Origin: CAYPCH01 sp964409165
Lineage (GTDB): Bacteria; Bacillota; Clostridia; Acetivibrionales; Acetivibrionaceae
DNA: 24,171 nucleotides
Direction: 5' to 3'
Assembly (NCBI GenBank): GCA_964409165.1
Contig: CAYPCH010000052.1
Span: 1-24,171, forward strand
Part shown: piece after piece, positions 16,191-24,062 of the stretch
How positions within the stretch are numbered: the first letter of the stretch is position 1
Layout: each line of letters begins with the position of its first letter
Notes under the pieces: model-generated
Database searches by the model: none
Seen by the model: the letters and a program-made list of their open reading frames with translations, nothing else
Told to the model about the DNA's origin: nothing
Made by a program: the position numbers and the translations under genes

Positions 16191-18116
16191 ATGTTGGAAG
16201 AATTAAAAATAAATGAAGGATATAATGAAAGTAATATACAAGTACTGGAAGGTCTTGAAGCAGTTAGAAAAAGGCCCGGAATGTATATAGGAAGTACATC
16301 GCAAAGAGGATTACACCATTTGGTGTATGAAATTGTTGATAACAGTATTGATGAAGCAATGGCAGGATATTGCGATGAGATTAACATAACAATAAATAAA
16401 GGCAATACAATAACAGTTATTGACAATGGAAGAGGAATACCAGTAGGGATACACCCAAAAATGGGTATACCTACTGTAGAAGTTGTTCATACTGTACTTC
16501 ATGCGGGAGGAAAATTTGGAGGAGAAGGATATAGAGTTTCTGGAGGACTTCATGGCGTTGGTGCTTCTGTTGTTAATGCATTATCTGAGTATCTCGAAGT
16601 AGAAGTATCAAGGGATGGAAATGTATACAAACAAAGATATGAAAGAGGCAAGGTTATTTCAAATATTGAGATAATAGGAAATTGCGATAAATCAGGAACA
16701 AAAACAACATTTAGTCCAGATAGAGAAATATTTGAAGAAGTGGTATTTGACTTTGATATTTTGCTTAACAGATTTAGAGAACTTGCTTTTTTAAATAAGG
16801 GTTTAAATATAAGATTAAGAGATGACAGGAATGAAGAGCCTAAAGAAAAAAATCTACATTTTGAAGGTGGAATAAATTCATTTGTTATATATATGAACAG
16901 AAATAAGGAAACACTTCAAAAAGATCCTATATACTTCGATGGATATAAGGATGGTTCATATGTAGAGATAGCAATGCAATACAATGATACATATGTAGAA
17001 AACATATATAGCTTTGCAAATAATATAGCTACTTCTGAAGGAGGAACCCATTTAACGGGTTTTAAAGCTGCTATAACAAAAGTATTTAATGAGTATGCCA
17101 GAAAGTATAATTTTATAAAGGAAAATGATAAAAACTTATTGGGTGAGGACGTAAGAGAGGGACTGACTGCTGTTCTAAGTGTAAAATTAAAGGATCCTCA
17201 ATTTGAAGGGCAAACAAAAACAAAACTGGGAAATAGTGAGATAAGAGGTTTAGTTGAAAATGCAATAAGTGATAAGCTTTCAAGTTTTCTTGAAGAGAAT
17301 CCGGCAATTGCAAAAACAATACTGGATAAATGTTTAACCTCAGCAAGAGCAAGAGAAGCGGCAAGAAAGGCAAGAGATCTTACTAGAAGGAAAAGTGTTC
17401 TGGAATCTACAACTCTGCCTGGGAAATTAGCCGATTGTACAGAAAGAAGCACAGAAAGAAGTGAGATATATATTGTCGAGGGAGATTCTGCCGGAGGATC
17501 TGCAAAACAAGGAAGGGACAGAAGATTTCAGGCAATTCTTCCACTTTGGGGTAAAATGCTCAATGTTGAAAAGTCACGTGCGGATAAGGTTTATAGCAAT
17601 GATAAACTATTGCCTGTAATAACTGCATTAGGGACTAGTATAGGTGAAGACTTTGATATAGAAAAGCTAAGATATAATAAGGTAATTATTATGGCAGATG
17701 CGGATGTAGATGGATCACATATAAGGACATTATTACTGACATTTTTCTTTAGATATATGAAGCCTTTAGTAGAAGACGGACATATTTATATAGCACAGCC
17801 GCCTCTATATAAGGTATCAAAGGGAAAAGAAGGTGAATATGCTTATGACGATAGGGAGCTAGAAAAAATAGTAGATCAAAAGCAATGGAGGAAAGAAGAT
17901 TGTAGTATTCAAAGATATAAAGGTTTAGGTGAGATGAATCCTGAACAACTATGGGAAACAACTATGAATCCCGAAACCAGAACTATTCTAAAGGTTGAAT
18001 TGGAAGATGCGATTGCAGCAGATGAAATATTTACAATTCTTATGGGTGAAAATGTAGAACCAAGAAAAGAATTTATTCAGACAAACGCAAAACTTGTTAC
18101 AAACCTTGATATTTAA
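16191..18116 (+). CDS. gyrB: DNA gyrase subunit B
   Basis: This is the ATPase subunit of gyrase. With the start at 16191 (AGGAGGAAAT upstream) it has 641 residues and begins MLEELKINEGYNESNIQVLE. A longer frame from TTG 16152 would add 13 residues that include the Shine-Dalgarno and is rejected. GHKL ATPase motifs are EIVDNSIDE (47-55; E47 the likely catalytic glutamate), DNGRG (78-82) and GGLHGVG (118-124). The TOPRIM domain starts at VEGDSAGG (E430 region) and contains MADADVDGSHI, with Mg-binding acidic residues. PLWGKMLNVEKSRADK contains the QRDR-B region. It ends at a double terminator, opposite the convergent gdt1 gene. Confidence 0.99.
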   Translation: MLEELKINEGYNESNIQVLEGLEAVRKRPGMYIGSTSQRGLHHLVYEIVDNSIDEAMAGYCDEINITINKGNTITVIDNGRGIPVGIHPKMGIPTVEVVHTVLHAGGKFGGEGYRVSGGLHGVGASVVNALSEYLEVEVSRDGNVYKQRYERGKVISNIEIIGNCDKSGTKTTFSPDREIFEEVVFDFDILLNRFRELAFLNKGLNIRLRDDRNEEPKEKNLHFEGGINSFVIYMNRNKETLQKDPIYFDGYKDGSYVEIAMQYNDTYVENIYSFANNIATSEGGTHLTGFKAAITKVFNEYARKYNFIKENDKNLLGEDVREGLTAVLSVKLKDPQFEGQTKTKLGNSEIRGLVENAISDKLSSFLEENPAIAKTILDKCLTSARAREAARKARDLTRRKSVLESTTLPGKLADCTERSTERSEIYIVEGDSAGGSAKQGRDRRFQAILPLWGKMLNVEKSRADKVYSNDKLLPVITALGTSIGEDFDIEKLRYNKVIIMADADVDGSHIRTLLLTFFFRYMKPLVEDGHIYIAQPPLYKVSKGKEGEYAYDDRELEKIVDQKQWRKEDCSIQRYKGLGEMNPEQLWETTMNPETRTILKVELEDAIAADEIFTILMGENVEPRKEFIQTNAKLVTNLDI

Positions 18117-18119
18117 AAT

Positions 18120-18144
18120 AAGACAGGGATAAAATCCTTGTCTT
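18120..18144 (+). terminator. gyrB terminator 1
   Basis: AAGACAGGGAT and ATCCTTGTCTT (11 bp, one wobble) form a hairpin with a 3-nt loop 3 bases after the gyrB stop codon. The T run is imperfect (TATTAGGATTATTTTTT). Confidence 0.7.
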
Positions 18145-18175
18145 TATTAGGATTATTTTTTAAAAGGAAATCCGT

Positions 18176-18210
18176 AAAAAAGCGAGGGATCTGATGTCCC
18201 GAAGCTTTTT
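18176..18210. terminator. Convergent terminator between gyrB and gdt1
   Basis: AAAAAGC pairs with GCTTTTT and GGGA with TCCC, with internal bulges, making a bidirectional hairpin with a T run on both strands. It is a degenerate relative of the terminator after gyrA (239-273); the homology includes the preceding AGGAAATCCG. Confidence 0.75.
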
Positions 18211-18284
18211 GTTTTTAATATCGCGAATATTGTATTGAAATGAAAGAGGAAAGATTGACTACCCTCGACCGGCTGAAAATTTAC

Positions 18285-18554
18285 TTAAAATTTACCTGAT
18301 ATTAGTAATATACCTATTAAAATAAATGCTGCTCCAGAACAGTATTGAATACAGTAAGCAGGTATGTATTTATTTATAACTGAGCCGGCTAGAACTCCAA
18401 TGAACGAAGATAGTACAAGTGCAAAAGCAGAGCCGAAAAAAACATACCATATTGAACAAGATTTTGATGCAAGAATCATTGTTGAAAGTTGTGTTTTATC
18501 ACCTAATTCAGCAAGAAAAACTAATATAAAAGTAGTAAGAATAGAACGCCACAT
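18285..18554 (-). CDS. Small TMEM165/GDT1 (UPF0016) family membrane protein
   Basis: This 89-residue, almost wholly hydrophobic protein has three predicted membrane segments and the family motif E-x-G-D-K-T (ELGDKTQ, residues 16-22). The family exports Mn2+ or Ca2+; larger members carry two such motifs. This one has a single motif, so it would need to dimerise, or it is a single-repeat form. The start at 18554 (MWRSILTTFI) has AGGAG at 7 bases; an ATG two codons earlier is too close to the AGGAG. It is the only head-on gene on the right arm, convergent with gyrB and divergent from parA. Manganese export is inference from the family. Confidence 0.85.
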   Translation of the reverse strand: MWRSILTTFILVFLAELGDKTQLSTMILASKSCSIWYVFFGSAFALVLSSFIGVLAGSVINKYIPAYCIQYCSGAAFILIGILLISGKF

Positions 18555-18897
18555 AAACATTCTCCTAATAAAAAATGAACTATATAATTATATTCAAGAG
18601 TATAATATATATTCGTTGTTTCACGTGAAACAAAAAATATTATATTATTTAAAAGAAATATATGTTATAATAAGCTGATGTTTTGAAAAAATAATGTTAA
18701 AGCGTTAATTGATGTTTGTAAAAATGAGTTTAATAGTAACTATATTTTTTTATATTCATATGTATCATTAAATGATTATAAATTGAAGAATTTAGTTTTT
18801 GTGATATGGGATTATGGAAATTATGTAGTATGTTTAACATTTTCAATATAACTATAAATACAGAATTAAATTTATGATTAATTGAGGAGTGAGATTA
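18555..18897. other. gdt1-parA intergenic region
   Basis: This AT-rich stretch of about 340 bases holds a perfect parS (18617-18632) and, at 18798-18806, the TTTGTGATA 9-mer also seen downstream of parB. TTGAAG 16 bases before TATGGG near 18783-18810 is a possible weak parA promoter. Nothing resembling a coding gene or a known riboswitch is visible. Confidence 0.5.
18617..18632. promoter_or_regulatory. parS: parS site 1
   Basis: TGTTTCACGTGAAACA is a perfect 16-bp match to the ParB-binding parS palindrome. It lies upstream of parA and of the divergent gdt1 gene. Confidence 0.98.
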
Positions 18898-19668
18898 ATG
18901 TCAAAAGTAATTGCAGTAGCTAATCAAAAGGGTGGGGTTGGGAAAACAACTACTGCAGTAAATTTGAGCTCTTGCCTTGCATATAAGGGAAAAAAAGTAT
19001 TATTACTTGACATAGACCCCCAGGGTAATACAACAAGTGGGCTAGGGATTGATAAGAAGGGAATAAAAAAGTCTACTTACGATGTATTGATAAATGAAGT
19101 AAAAATAGAGGAAACATTAATGAGTACTCCCATTGAAAGTTTGAAACTTTGCCCATCAAATATAGAATTGGCTGGTGCAGAGGTAGAACTTGTATCTACT
19201 ATTTCAAGGGAAAATAAGCTAAAATATGCTTTAGCTGAAATAAAAGATGAATATGATTTTATTATTATTGATTGTCCTCCTTCGTTAGGGTTATTAACAT
19301 TGAACTCATTGACTGCTGCAAATACAATTTTAGTTCCTATTCAATGTGAGTATTATGCGTTAGAAGGATTAAGTCAACTTATGGAGACAGTCAAATTAGT
19401 ACAAAAGCATTTAAATCCTTCCTTAGATGTTGAAGGAGTTGTTTTAACAATGTTTGATGCGAGAACAAATTTATCAATACAGGTTGTTGAAGAAGTAAAA
19501 AAACATTTCAGGAACAAAGTATATAGGACTATAATACCTAGAAATGTAAGATTAAGTGAAGCGCCAAGTTTTGGGCTTCCAATAATACTGTATGATCCAA
19601 AATCAAAGGGAGCTGAGTGTTACCTTGAACTTGCTGAGGAAGTTATAGAGTATTCTGAGGAGGATTGA
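18898..19668 (+). CDS. parA: ParA/Soj chromosome-partitioning ATPase
   Basis: This is a Walker-type (MinD/ParA) ATPase that binds DNA non-specifically and is displaced by ParB-parS; in Bacillus, Soj also regulates DnaA. With the start at 18898 it has 256 residues (MSKVIAVANQKGGVGKTTTA); GAGGAGT precedes the ATG and an upstream GTG at 18889 lies inside that site. The deviant Walker A is KGGVGKTT (11-18), followed by the LLLDIDPQGN (36-43) aspartates and FIIIDCPPSLGLL. It is two bases from parB and flanked by parS. Confidence 0.98.
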   Translation: MSKVIAVANQKGGVGKTTTAVNLSSCLAYKGKKVLLLDIDPQGNTTSGLGIDKKGIKKSTYDVLINEVKIEETLMSTPIESLKLCPSNIELAGAEVELVSTISRENKLKYALAEIKDEYDFIIIDCPPSLGLLTLNSLTAANTILVPIQCEYYALEGLSQLMETVKLVQKHLNPSLDVEGVVLTMFDARTNLSIQVVEEVKKHFRNKVYRTIIPRNVRLSEAPSFGLPIILYDPKSKGAECYLELAEEVIEYSEED

Positions 19669-19670
19669 AA

Positions 19671-20519
19671 ATGAGCAAAAAAGGATTAGGAAAAGGATTG
19701 GGAGCTTTAATTTCATCAGCAGAGAATACGGAAACTGGTGTAAAAGAACTGAAGATAAATGAAATTGAACCAAATGGAAATCAGCCTAGAAAAAAATTTG
19801 ATGATGAAAAATTAAAAAAATTATCAGAATCAATAAAACTACATGGAATAGTTCAGCCAATAATAGTAAAGAAGGATGGAGAGCAATATAAGATAGTAGC
19901 AGGAGAAAGAAGATGGCGTGCTGCAAGAATTGCAGGCCTTAATACTGTACCTGTTGTTATAAGGGAATTATCAAATAAAGAGGTTATGGAAATTGCATTA
20001 ATAGAGAATATTCAAAGAGAAGATTTAAATCCCATTGAAGAAGCGGAAGCGTTTGAAAAATTATTAAATGAATTTAGTATGACACAGGAAGAACTTTCAA
20101 ATTCAATAGGAAGAAGTAGATCTGCCATAGCTAATATAATAAGACTTCTTGGTTTGGATGAGGAAATAAAATTGTATTTGATAAACGGAGATATAACAAG
20201 TGGACATGCTAGAGCATTACTTGCAATTGAAGATAAGGATATTCAAAAGCAAATATGTAAAGAGATAATAGAAAAAAAGATAAATGTAAGAGAAACAGAG
20301 AATTTAGTTAAGAAGTATACAAAAAATAACACAAGAGAAAAGAAGAAAGTTGAAAATAGTGAAGAATTCTTAAAAATAGAAGAAACATTGCAAAATATTT
20401 TTGGAACAAAGGTAAAACTAATGAACAATAATAAAAAAGGAAAAATACTAATAGAGTATTATTCTAATGATGAATTAGACAGAATACTGGAACTTGTTAG
20501 TAAAATCGGAGAAAATTAG
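19671..20519 (+). CDS. parB: ParB/Spo0J chromosome-partitioning protein
   Basis: ParB is a CTP-dependent clamp that loads at parS and slides along DNA. It has 282 residues from ATG 19671, which follows GGAGG at 7 bases. The N-terminal GLGKGLGALI (5-14) is the ParA-stimulating motif. GERRWRA (78-84) and ENIQRED (112-118) form the CTP-binding motifs. The helix-turn-helix has GRSRSAIANIIRLLGL and TSGHAR: the four specificity positions are R150, I156, G161 and G178, unlike the Q, K, K, R of the noc paralogue. The C-terminal dimerisation domain follows. It cotranscribes with parA; parS sites flank the pair. Confidence 0.98.
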   Translation: MSKKGLGKGLGALISSAENTETGVKELKINEIEPNGNQPRKKFDDEKLKKLSESIKLHGIVQPIIVKKDGEQYKIVAGERRWRAARIAGLNTVPVVIRELSNKEVMEIALIENIQREDLNPIEEAEAFEKLLNEFSMTQEELSNSIGRSRSAIANIIRLLGLDEEIKLYLINGDITSGHARALLAIEDKDIQKQICKEIIEKKINVRETENLVKKYTKNNTREKKKVENSEEFLKIEETLQNIFGTKVKLMNNNKKGKILIEYYSNDELDRILELVSKIGEN

Positions 20520-20641
20520 GACGCTATAGAATTCTTTTTGATGTAAGAAAATCAAGTAAGGAATATATGTATATTAAATCAATGATAATTAGCTTAAAAC
20601 TAAGAATAGACCTGTTTAAAAGGATTGAAGAAAAAACTTTG

Positions 20642-20650
20642 TGATATAAT
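20642..20650 (+). promoter_or_regulatory. Extended -10 promoter between parB and DUF4446 gene
   Basis: TGATATAAT fits TGnTATAAT exactly. It lies 239 bases upstream of the next ATG, which would give a long leader. TTGAAG is only 14 bases before TATAAT, too close for a usual -35. It overlaps the inverted repeat, so a repressor could act here. Confidence 0.5.
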
Positions 20651-20796
20651 ATGTTATAGAAGAAATAATTAAATGATTTATATTGAGTGCGTTAAAGATT
20701 TAAAAGTGCACTATAATTTCCTTAAAGAAATATCACAAAGGTTTGTTTTTCAATATAAAATTAATTTTGTGATTAATTTAACTTAAAACTATAAAA

Positions 20797-20812
20797 TGTT
20801 TCACGTGAAACA
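20797..20812. promoter_or_regulatory. parS: parS site 2
   Basis: TGTTTCACGTGAAACA is perfect, extended by flanking AAAA and TTTT into a 24-base palindrome. It is followed by a T run, so it could also act as a hairpin terminator. It lies 2180 bases from the first parS site. Confidence 0.98.
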
Positions 20813-20888
20813 TTTTTTTAAACACGCACAATAGAAAATAAGTTACATCACCGTAAAAATTATATATTCGTTTAGGAAAGAGGTAATC

Positions 20889-21401
20889 ATGGATACTTTA
20901 AATATCATAATAAACTTTATAAAAAATTACTCAATATATTTTTTGATTATAAATTCATTTTTAGTGTTTTTTTTATTTATAATAAATATAAGAACACGAT
21001 TTATGCTTAATAAACTTTCTGCTAAATATAAAAAATTTTTAAATGTTTCTGATAATATAAATTTAGAAGATTTAATATATAAAAGTATAAACTCAACAAA
21101 CGAAGTAGTTTTAAGAAATAAAGAAATCGAAAACAAAATAAATTATCTTGAAAGGAATTTGCAAAGTTGCATACAAAAAATCGGAGTTATCAGATATAAT
21201 GCATTTGAAAATGTGGGAAGCGAATTGAGCTTTGCAATTGCCTTATTAGACAGTAATGACAATGGTGTTGTTATAAATGGTCTGTATTCTAGAGAAAGCT
21301 ATTGTACTTTTGCCAAAGGGATAGTTGGTGGCAAATCAAAGTATACTTTGTCACCTGAAGAACTACAAGCAATGGATGTTGCAAAGAAATCCAGCAGATA
21401 A
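20889..21401 (+). CDS. DUF4446 membrane protein
   Basis: This 170-residue protein has one N-terminal membrane segment (about 13-33, very hydrophobic), a charged coiled-coil-like linker (about 70-95) and the conserved core RYNAFENVGSELSFAIALLD (102-121), followed by GVVINGLYSRESYCTFAKGI. I recognise the family as DUF4446, which often sits downstream of parB in Clostridia; no biochemical function is known to me. AGAGG lies upstream of the ATG. Location next to parAB suggests, but does not prove, a link to chromosome or cell-cycle processes. Confidence 0.75.
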   Translation: MDTLNIIINFIKNYSIYFLIINSFLVFFLFIINIRTRFMLNKLSAKYKKFLNVSDNINLEDLIYKSINSTNEVVLRNKEIENKINYLERNLQSCIQKIGVIRYNAFENVGSELSFAIALLDSNDNGVVINGLYSRESYCTFAKGIVGGKSKYTLSPEELQAMDVAKKSSR

Positions 21402-21460
21402 ATCAGGTAGAATGCGAATAGTATGATTAAATTGTACAATTGTTGTTCAGGAGATAAATT

Positions 21461-22192
21461 ATGAGTAATAGGAAAAAAATTTTTATATATGCCGTGTTCT
21501 TTTTTACTAGTGCATTACTTGTTTTACTGGTAACAGGTTATAGCCAGCAAAAGTTTAACAACAGTATAAACGAGTATAAAGATCTTCTTAGTACAAGTGA
21601 ACAAGAGAAGCATAACTACAATATGAACCTGAGTGAAGCCTCAGAGGAGAATAAAAAACTTACAGATAAAATGAGTTCTTTGGAAGAAGAACTATTAAAA
21701 TCAGAGAGTATAATAAAATCCTTTAAAAATGAGATTACAACTGCAAAAGAAAAGAGTGATACTACAATATCATCTTATGAAAATTTAATAAAAGCAGATG
21801 AATTATATAGGAACAATAGTTTTAAAGAATGTGCAATTATTCTTCTAGATAATGTGGATATAAAAAGTTTAAGTGAATCTGCATTATCAAAATATAATTA
21901 TTTGCGAGAGAACTCAATGTACAAAGGGGCTTTACAATTTTACAAAGATGGATATAAATATTACAAGGAAGAAAAATATGAAGATGCGATTAAAAATTTT
22001 GATAATTCATTAAAGCTTTCAGAAAAAGAGTATTTTTCTGATGACTGTTATTATTATATTTCTTACTCACATTATAGGCTAAAAAATTATGATTTAGCCA
22101 AAAAAACAATAAAAACTTTATTTAATTATTATCCTGAAAGTACTTTTATAAATGAAGCAAAATATCTTTCAGACATTATTGGAAGCGAGTGA
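21461..22192 (+). CDS. Membrane-anchored coiled-coil and TPR-like protein
   Basis: This 243-residue protein starts with a basic MSNRKKIF and one membrane segment (7-26). A predicted coiled coil follows (about 35-110, repeated leucines with heavy E and K content). Two or three TPR-like helical repeats occupy about 145-240; one unit is ALQFYKDGYKYYKEEKYEDA followed by IKNFDNSLKLSEKEYFSDDC. The topology suggests a cell-surface or periplasm-facing scaffold. AGGAG lies 7 bases upstream of the ATG. I do not recognise a named family. It lies between DUF4446 and serS in the same direction and may be cotranscribed with DUF4446. Confidence 0.75.
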   Translation: MSNRKKIFIYAVFFFTSALLVLLVTGYSQQKFNNSINEYKDLLSTSEQEKHNYNMNLSEASEENKKLTDKMSSLEEELLKSESIIKSFKNEITTAKEKSDTTISSYENLIKADELYRNNSFKECAIILLDNVDIKSLSESALSKYNYLRENSMYKGALQFYKDGYKYYKEEKYEDAIKNFDNSLKLSEKEYFSDDCYYYISYSHYRLKNYDLAKKTIKTLFNYYPESTFINEAKYLSDIIGSE

Positions 22193-22203
22193 TTAAAATG
22201 AAT

Positions 22204-22233
22204 TTTACATAACTATAAATAGTATGATAGAAT
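22204..22233 (+). promoter_or_regulatory. Probable serS promoter
   Basis: TTTACA (22204-22209), an 18-base spacer and TAGAAT (22228-22233) with an extended TG (TGATAGAAT) form a good housekeeping promoter about 34 bases upstream of the serS start. There is no space for a T-box leader. Confidence 0.6.
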
Positions 22234-22266
22234 CTATAATAAATTTGTAAATAAGGAGAAATGAAT

Positions 22267-23538
22267 ATGCTTGATATAAAACTTATTAGAAGTAATCCGG
22301 ATATTTTAAAAAGGGCACTCGAAAAAAGGAAGGATGGGTTTGATGTTGAAACGCTCCTTGGAATTGATGAAAAAAGAAGACGAGTTCTTGTTGAATTAGA
22401 AAAACTTAAAAATAGGCAGAATGAAACCTCTAAAATTATATCGAACAATAAAAAGGATGGAAAAGATGTCTCATCCATCATGGAAGATATGAAGGTTCTT
22501 TCGGATGAAATAAAAGGTCTTGACTCTGAAGTAAGAAATATAGATGAAGAATTGAATAAAATTCTTTTAACCATACCGAATATTCCTAATGAATCTGTTC
22601 CAATGGGTGACAGTGATGAAGATAATGTTGAAATTAGAAGATGGGGAGAACCAAAAAAATTTGATTTTGAACCAAAGCCTCATTGGGAAATTGGCGAAAA
22701 TCTTAATATCCTTGATTTTGCTACAGCAGGAAAAGTCACCGGTGCAAGATTTACTTTCTATAAGGGACTAGGGGCAAGGCTTGAAAGATCTCTTATGAAT
22801 TTCATGCTTGATTTGCATGTGGATAAGCATGGATATAAAGAAGTATTTCCTCCATTTATGGTGCATAGAAATAGTATGATAGGAACAGGACAGCTTCCCA
22901 AATTTGAAGAGGATGCTTTTAAGGTTCAGGATACTGAGTATTTTCTTATACCTACAGCAGAAGTACCTGTTACAAATATGTATAGGGAGCAAATTCTAGA
23001 TTTAGCTGACCTACCTATCAGACACGTTGCATACTCAGCATGTTTCAGAGCTGAAGCCGGTGCTGCCGGAAGAGATACACGAGGGCTTATCAGACAGCAT
23101 CAATTCAATAAAGTTGAAGTTGTGAAATTTACTACCCCTGAAACATCTTATGACGAATTGGAAAGCTTGACAAGGGATGCTGAAGAAGTTCTACAGATAC
23201 TTGGAATTCCTTACAGGGTTGTTAAAATATGCATGGGGGATTTGGGTTTTACAGCTGCGATGAAATATGATATTGAAGTGTGGATGCCAAGCTACAACAG
23301 ATATGTTGAAATTTCATCATGCAGTAACTTCGAAGATTTTCAGGCAAGAAGAGCAGGTATCAAATTCAGGAGAGGATCAAAGGATAAACCTGAATTTGTT
23401 CATACCCTTAATGGTTCAGGTGTTGCTGTAGGAAGAACTACAGCATGTATTCTTGAAAACTATCAGCAGAAAGACGGAACAGTAATTATACCTGACGCCC
23501 TAAAAAATTATATGAATGGAATAAATGCTATAAAGTAA
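22267..23538 (+). CDS. serS: Seryl-tRNA synthetase
   Basis: This class II synthetase charges tRNA-Ser (and tRNA-Sec where present). I place the start at 22267 (MLDIKLIRSNPD, 423 residues), since AGGAG lies 8 bases upstream; an ATG at 22261 is only about 2 bases from the site. The N-terminal antiparallel coiled-coil arm (about 28-100) binds the long variable arm of tRNA-Ser. Motif 2 is FRAEAGAAGRDTRGLIRQHQ and motif 3 is GVAVGRTTACILENYQ. A tRNA-Ser gene lies 580 bases downstream, a common arrangement. Confidence 0.98.
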   Translation: MLDIKLIRSNPDILKRALEKRKDGFDVETLLGIDEKRRRVLVELEKLKNRQNETSKIISNNKKDGKDVSSIMEDMKVLSDEIKGLDSEVRNIDEELNKILLTIPNIPNESVPMGDSDEDNVEIRRWGEPKKFDFEPKPHWEIGENLNILDFATAGKVTGARFTFYKGLGARLERSLMNFMLDLHVDKHGYKEVFPPFMVHRNSMIGTGQLPKFEEDAFKVQDTEYFLIPTAEVPVTNMYREQILDLADLPIRHVAYSACFRAEAGAAGRDTRGLIRQHQFNKVEVVKFTTPETSYDELESLTRDAEEVLQILGIPYRVVKICMGDLGFTAAMKYDIEVWMPSYNRYVEISSCSNFEDFQARRAGIKFRRGSKDKPEFVHTLNGSGVAVGRTTACILENYQQKDGTVIIPDALKNYMNGINAIK

Positions 23539-23605
23539 TTTAAATTCGCCTCTAATTAAAAGGGAAGAAAGAATCATAATTATAAGGTTTTATATTGCTC
23601 TGATG

Positions 23606-23711
23606 TTAAGGTAAGGTGAAAATATAACTTCTACTACAATTTTCACACAGCGCTTATTTGAAGCCAAATAGCGACGTGAAAAAAGTAGAAGTAAATTTCA
23701 CTTACCCTTAA
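23606..23711. repeat. 106-bp imperfect palindrome, MITE-like
   Basis: The ends are TTAAGGTAAG and CTTACCCTTAA. Internal complementary blocks are ACTTCTAC / GTAGAAGT, TTTTCAC / GTGAAAA and the GCGCTTATTTG / CAAATAGCG region. ATG flanks both sides, a possible 3-bp target duplication. It has no coding capacity and could fold as a long hairpin RNA or be a non-autonomous element. Confidence 0.6.
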
Positions 23712-23717
23712 ATGGTC

Positions 23718-23742
23718 TTACTTTTTAACTAATAAAAAGTAA
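23718..23742. repeat. Short AT-rich inverted repeat
   Basis: TTACTTTTT and AAAAAGTAA are perfect 9-bp arms around AACTAAT. The part AACTAATAAAAAGT recurs at 24047-24060 just before the tRNA promoter. Confidence 0.6.
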
Positions 23743-23771
23743 TCAGCCACTAATTATTTGCATAAATTGAC

Positions 23772-23814
23772 ATTTGTATTATTCAAGAGGTTTACCTTAT
23801 TTAATAATACAAAT
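23772..23814. repeat. 12-bp inverted repeat
   Basis: ATTTGTATTATT and AATAATACAAAT are perfect complements around a 19-nt loop. Confidence 0.75.
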
Positions 23815-23815
23815 A

Positions 23816-23872
23816 AATGAATAATATATTCTGTAAGAATGACTTGCTTAATTTTTACAGAATGTATTCATT
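23816..23872 (+). terminator. AT-rich hairpin with T run, possible terminator
   Basis: The arms are AATGAATA...ATTCTGTAA and TTACAGAAT.TATTCATT, with an internal bulge. The hairpin is followed by TTTATTAA. It could terminate transcription from serS. Confidence 0.5.
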
Positions 23873-23877
23873 TTTAT

Positions 23878-24016
23878 TAACTCAACCTTCCCAAAGTATT
23901 TATGGGTTCTTTACCACTAACGTAGCATTGCTCACCGCGGTCAAAAAGTAAACTTTTTGACCTTAACTTGTGAGTAACTAGAGCCTCAAAATACTATAAG
24001 TGGGAAAGTTGAGTTA
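23878..24016. repeat. 139-bp palindromic MITE-like repeat (complete copy)
   Basis: The terminal arms AACTCAACCTTCCCA and its near complement (14 of 15) bound the element. An internal GCTCAC / GTGAGT block follows, and the centre is a perfect TCAAAAAGT-AA-ACTTTTTGA hairpin. ATT flanks both ends, a possible short target duplication. The right half (23946-24015) is 93% identical to 1-70 of the window. No open frame exists inside, so it is a non-autonomous, mobile-like or structural repeat. Confidence 0.75.
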
Positions 24017-24062
24017 TTAGTATAAACTCATCAAAATACCATTATATAACTAATAAAAAGTG

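Larger units (their letters stand above)
20520..20888. other. parB-DUF4446 intergenic region
   Basis: These 369 bases contain an extended -10 element (20642-20650), an 11-bp inverted repeat CTTTGTGATAT (20637-20647) / ATATCACAAAG (20730-20740), and a perfect parS (20797-20812). No convincing open frame is present. A short transcript from the promoter could be a leader for the DUF4446 gene or a small RNA. Confidence 0.5.

Noticed and set aside
18555..18897. yybP-ykoY manganese riboswitch upstream of the Gdt1 gene
   Set aside because: Expected for some Mn exporters, but I see no matching conserved loops; the region is AT-rich with only parS as a clear signal.
22193..22260. T-box leader for serS
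   Set aside because: Only 68 bases separate serS from the previous gene, too short for a T-box; a promoter fits there instead.
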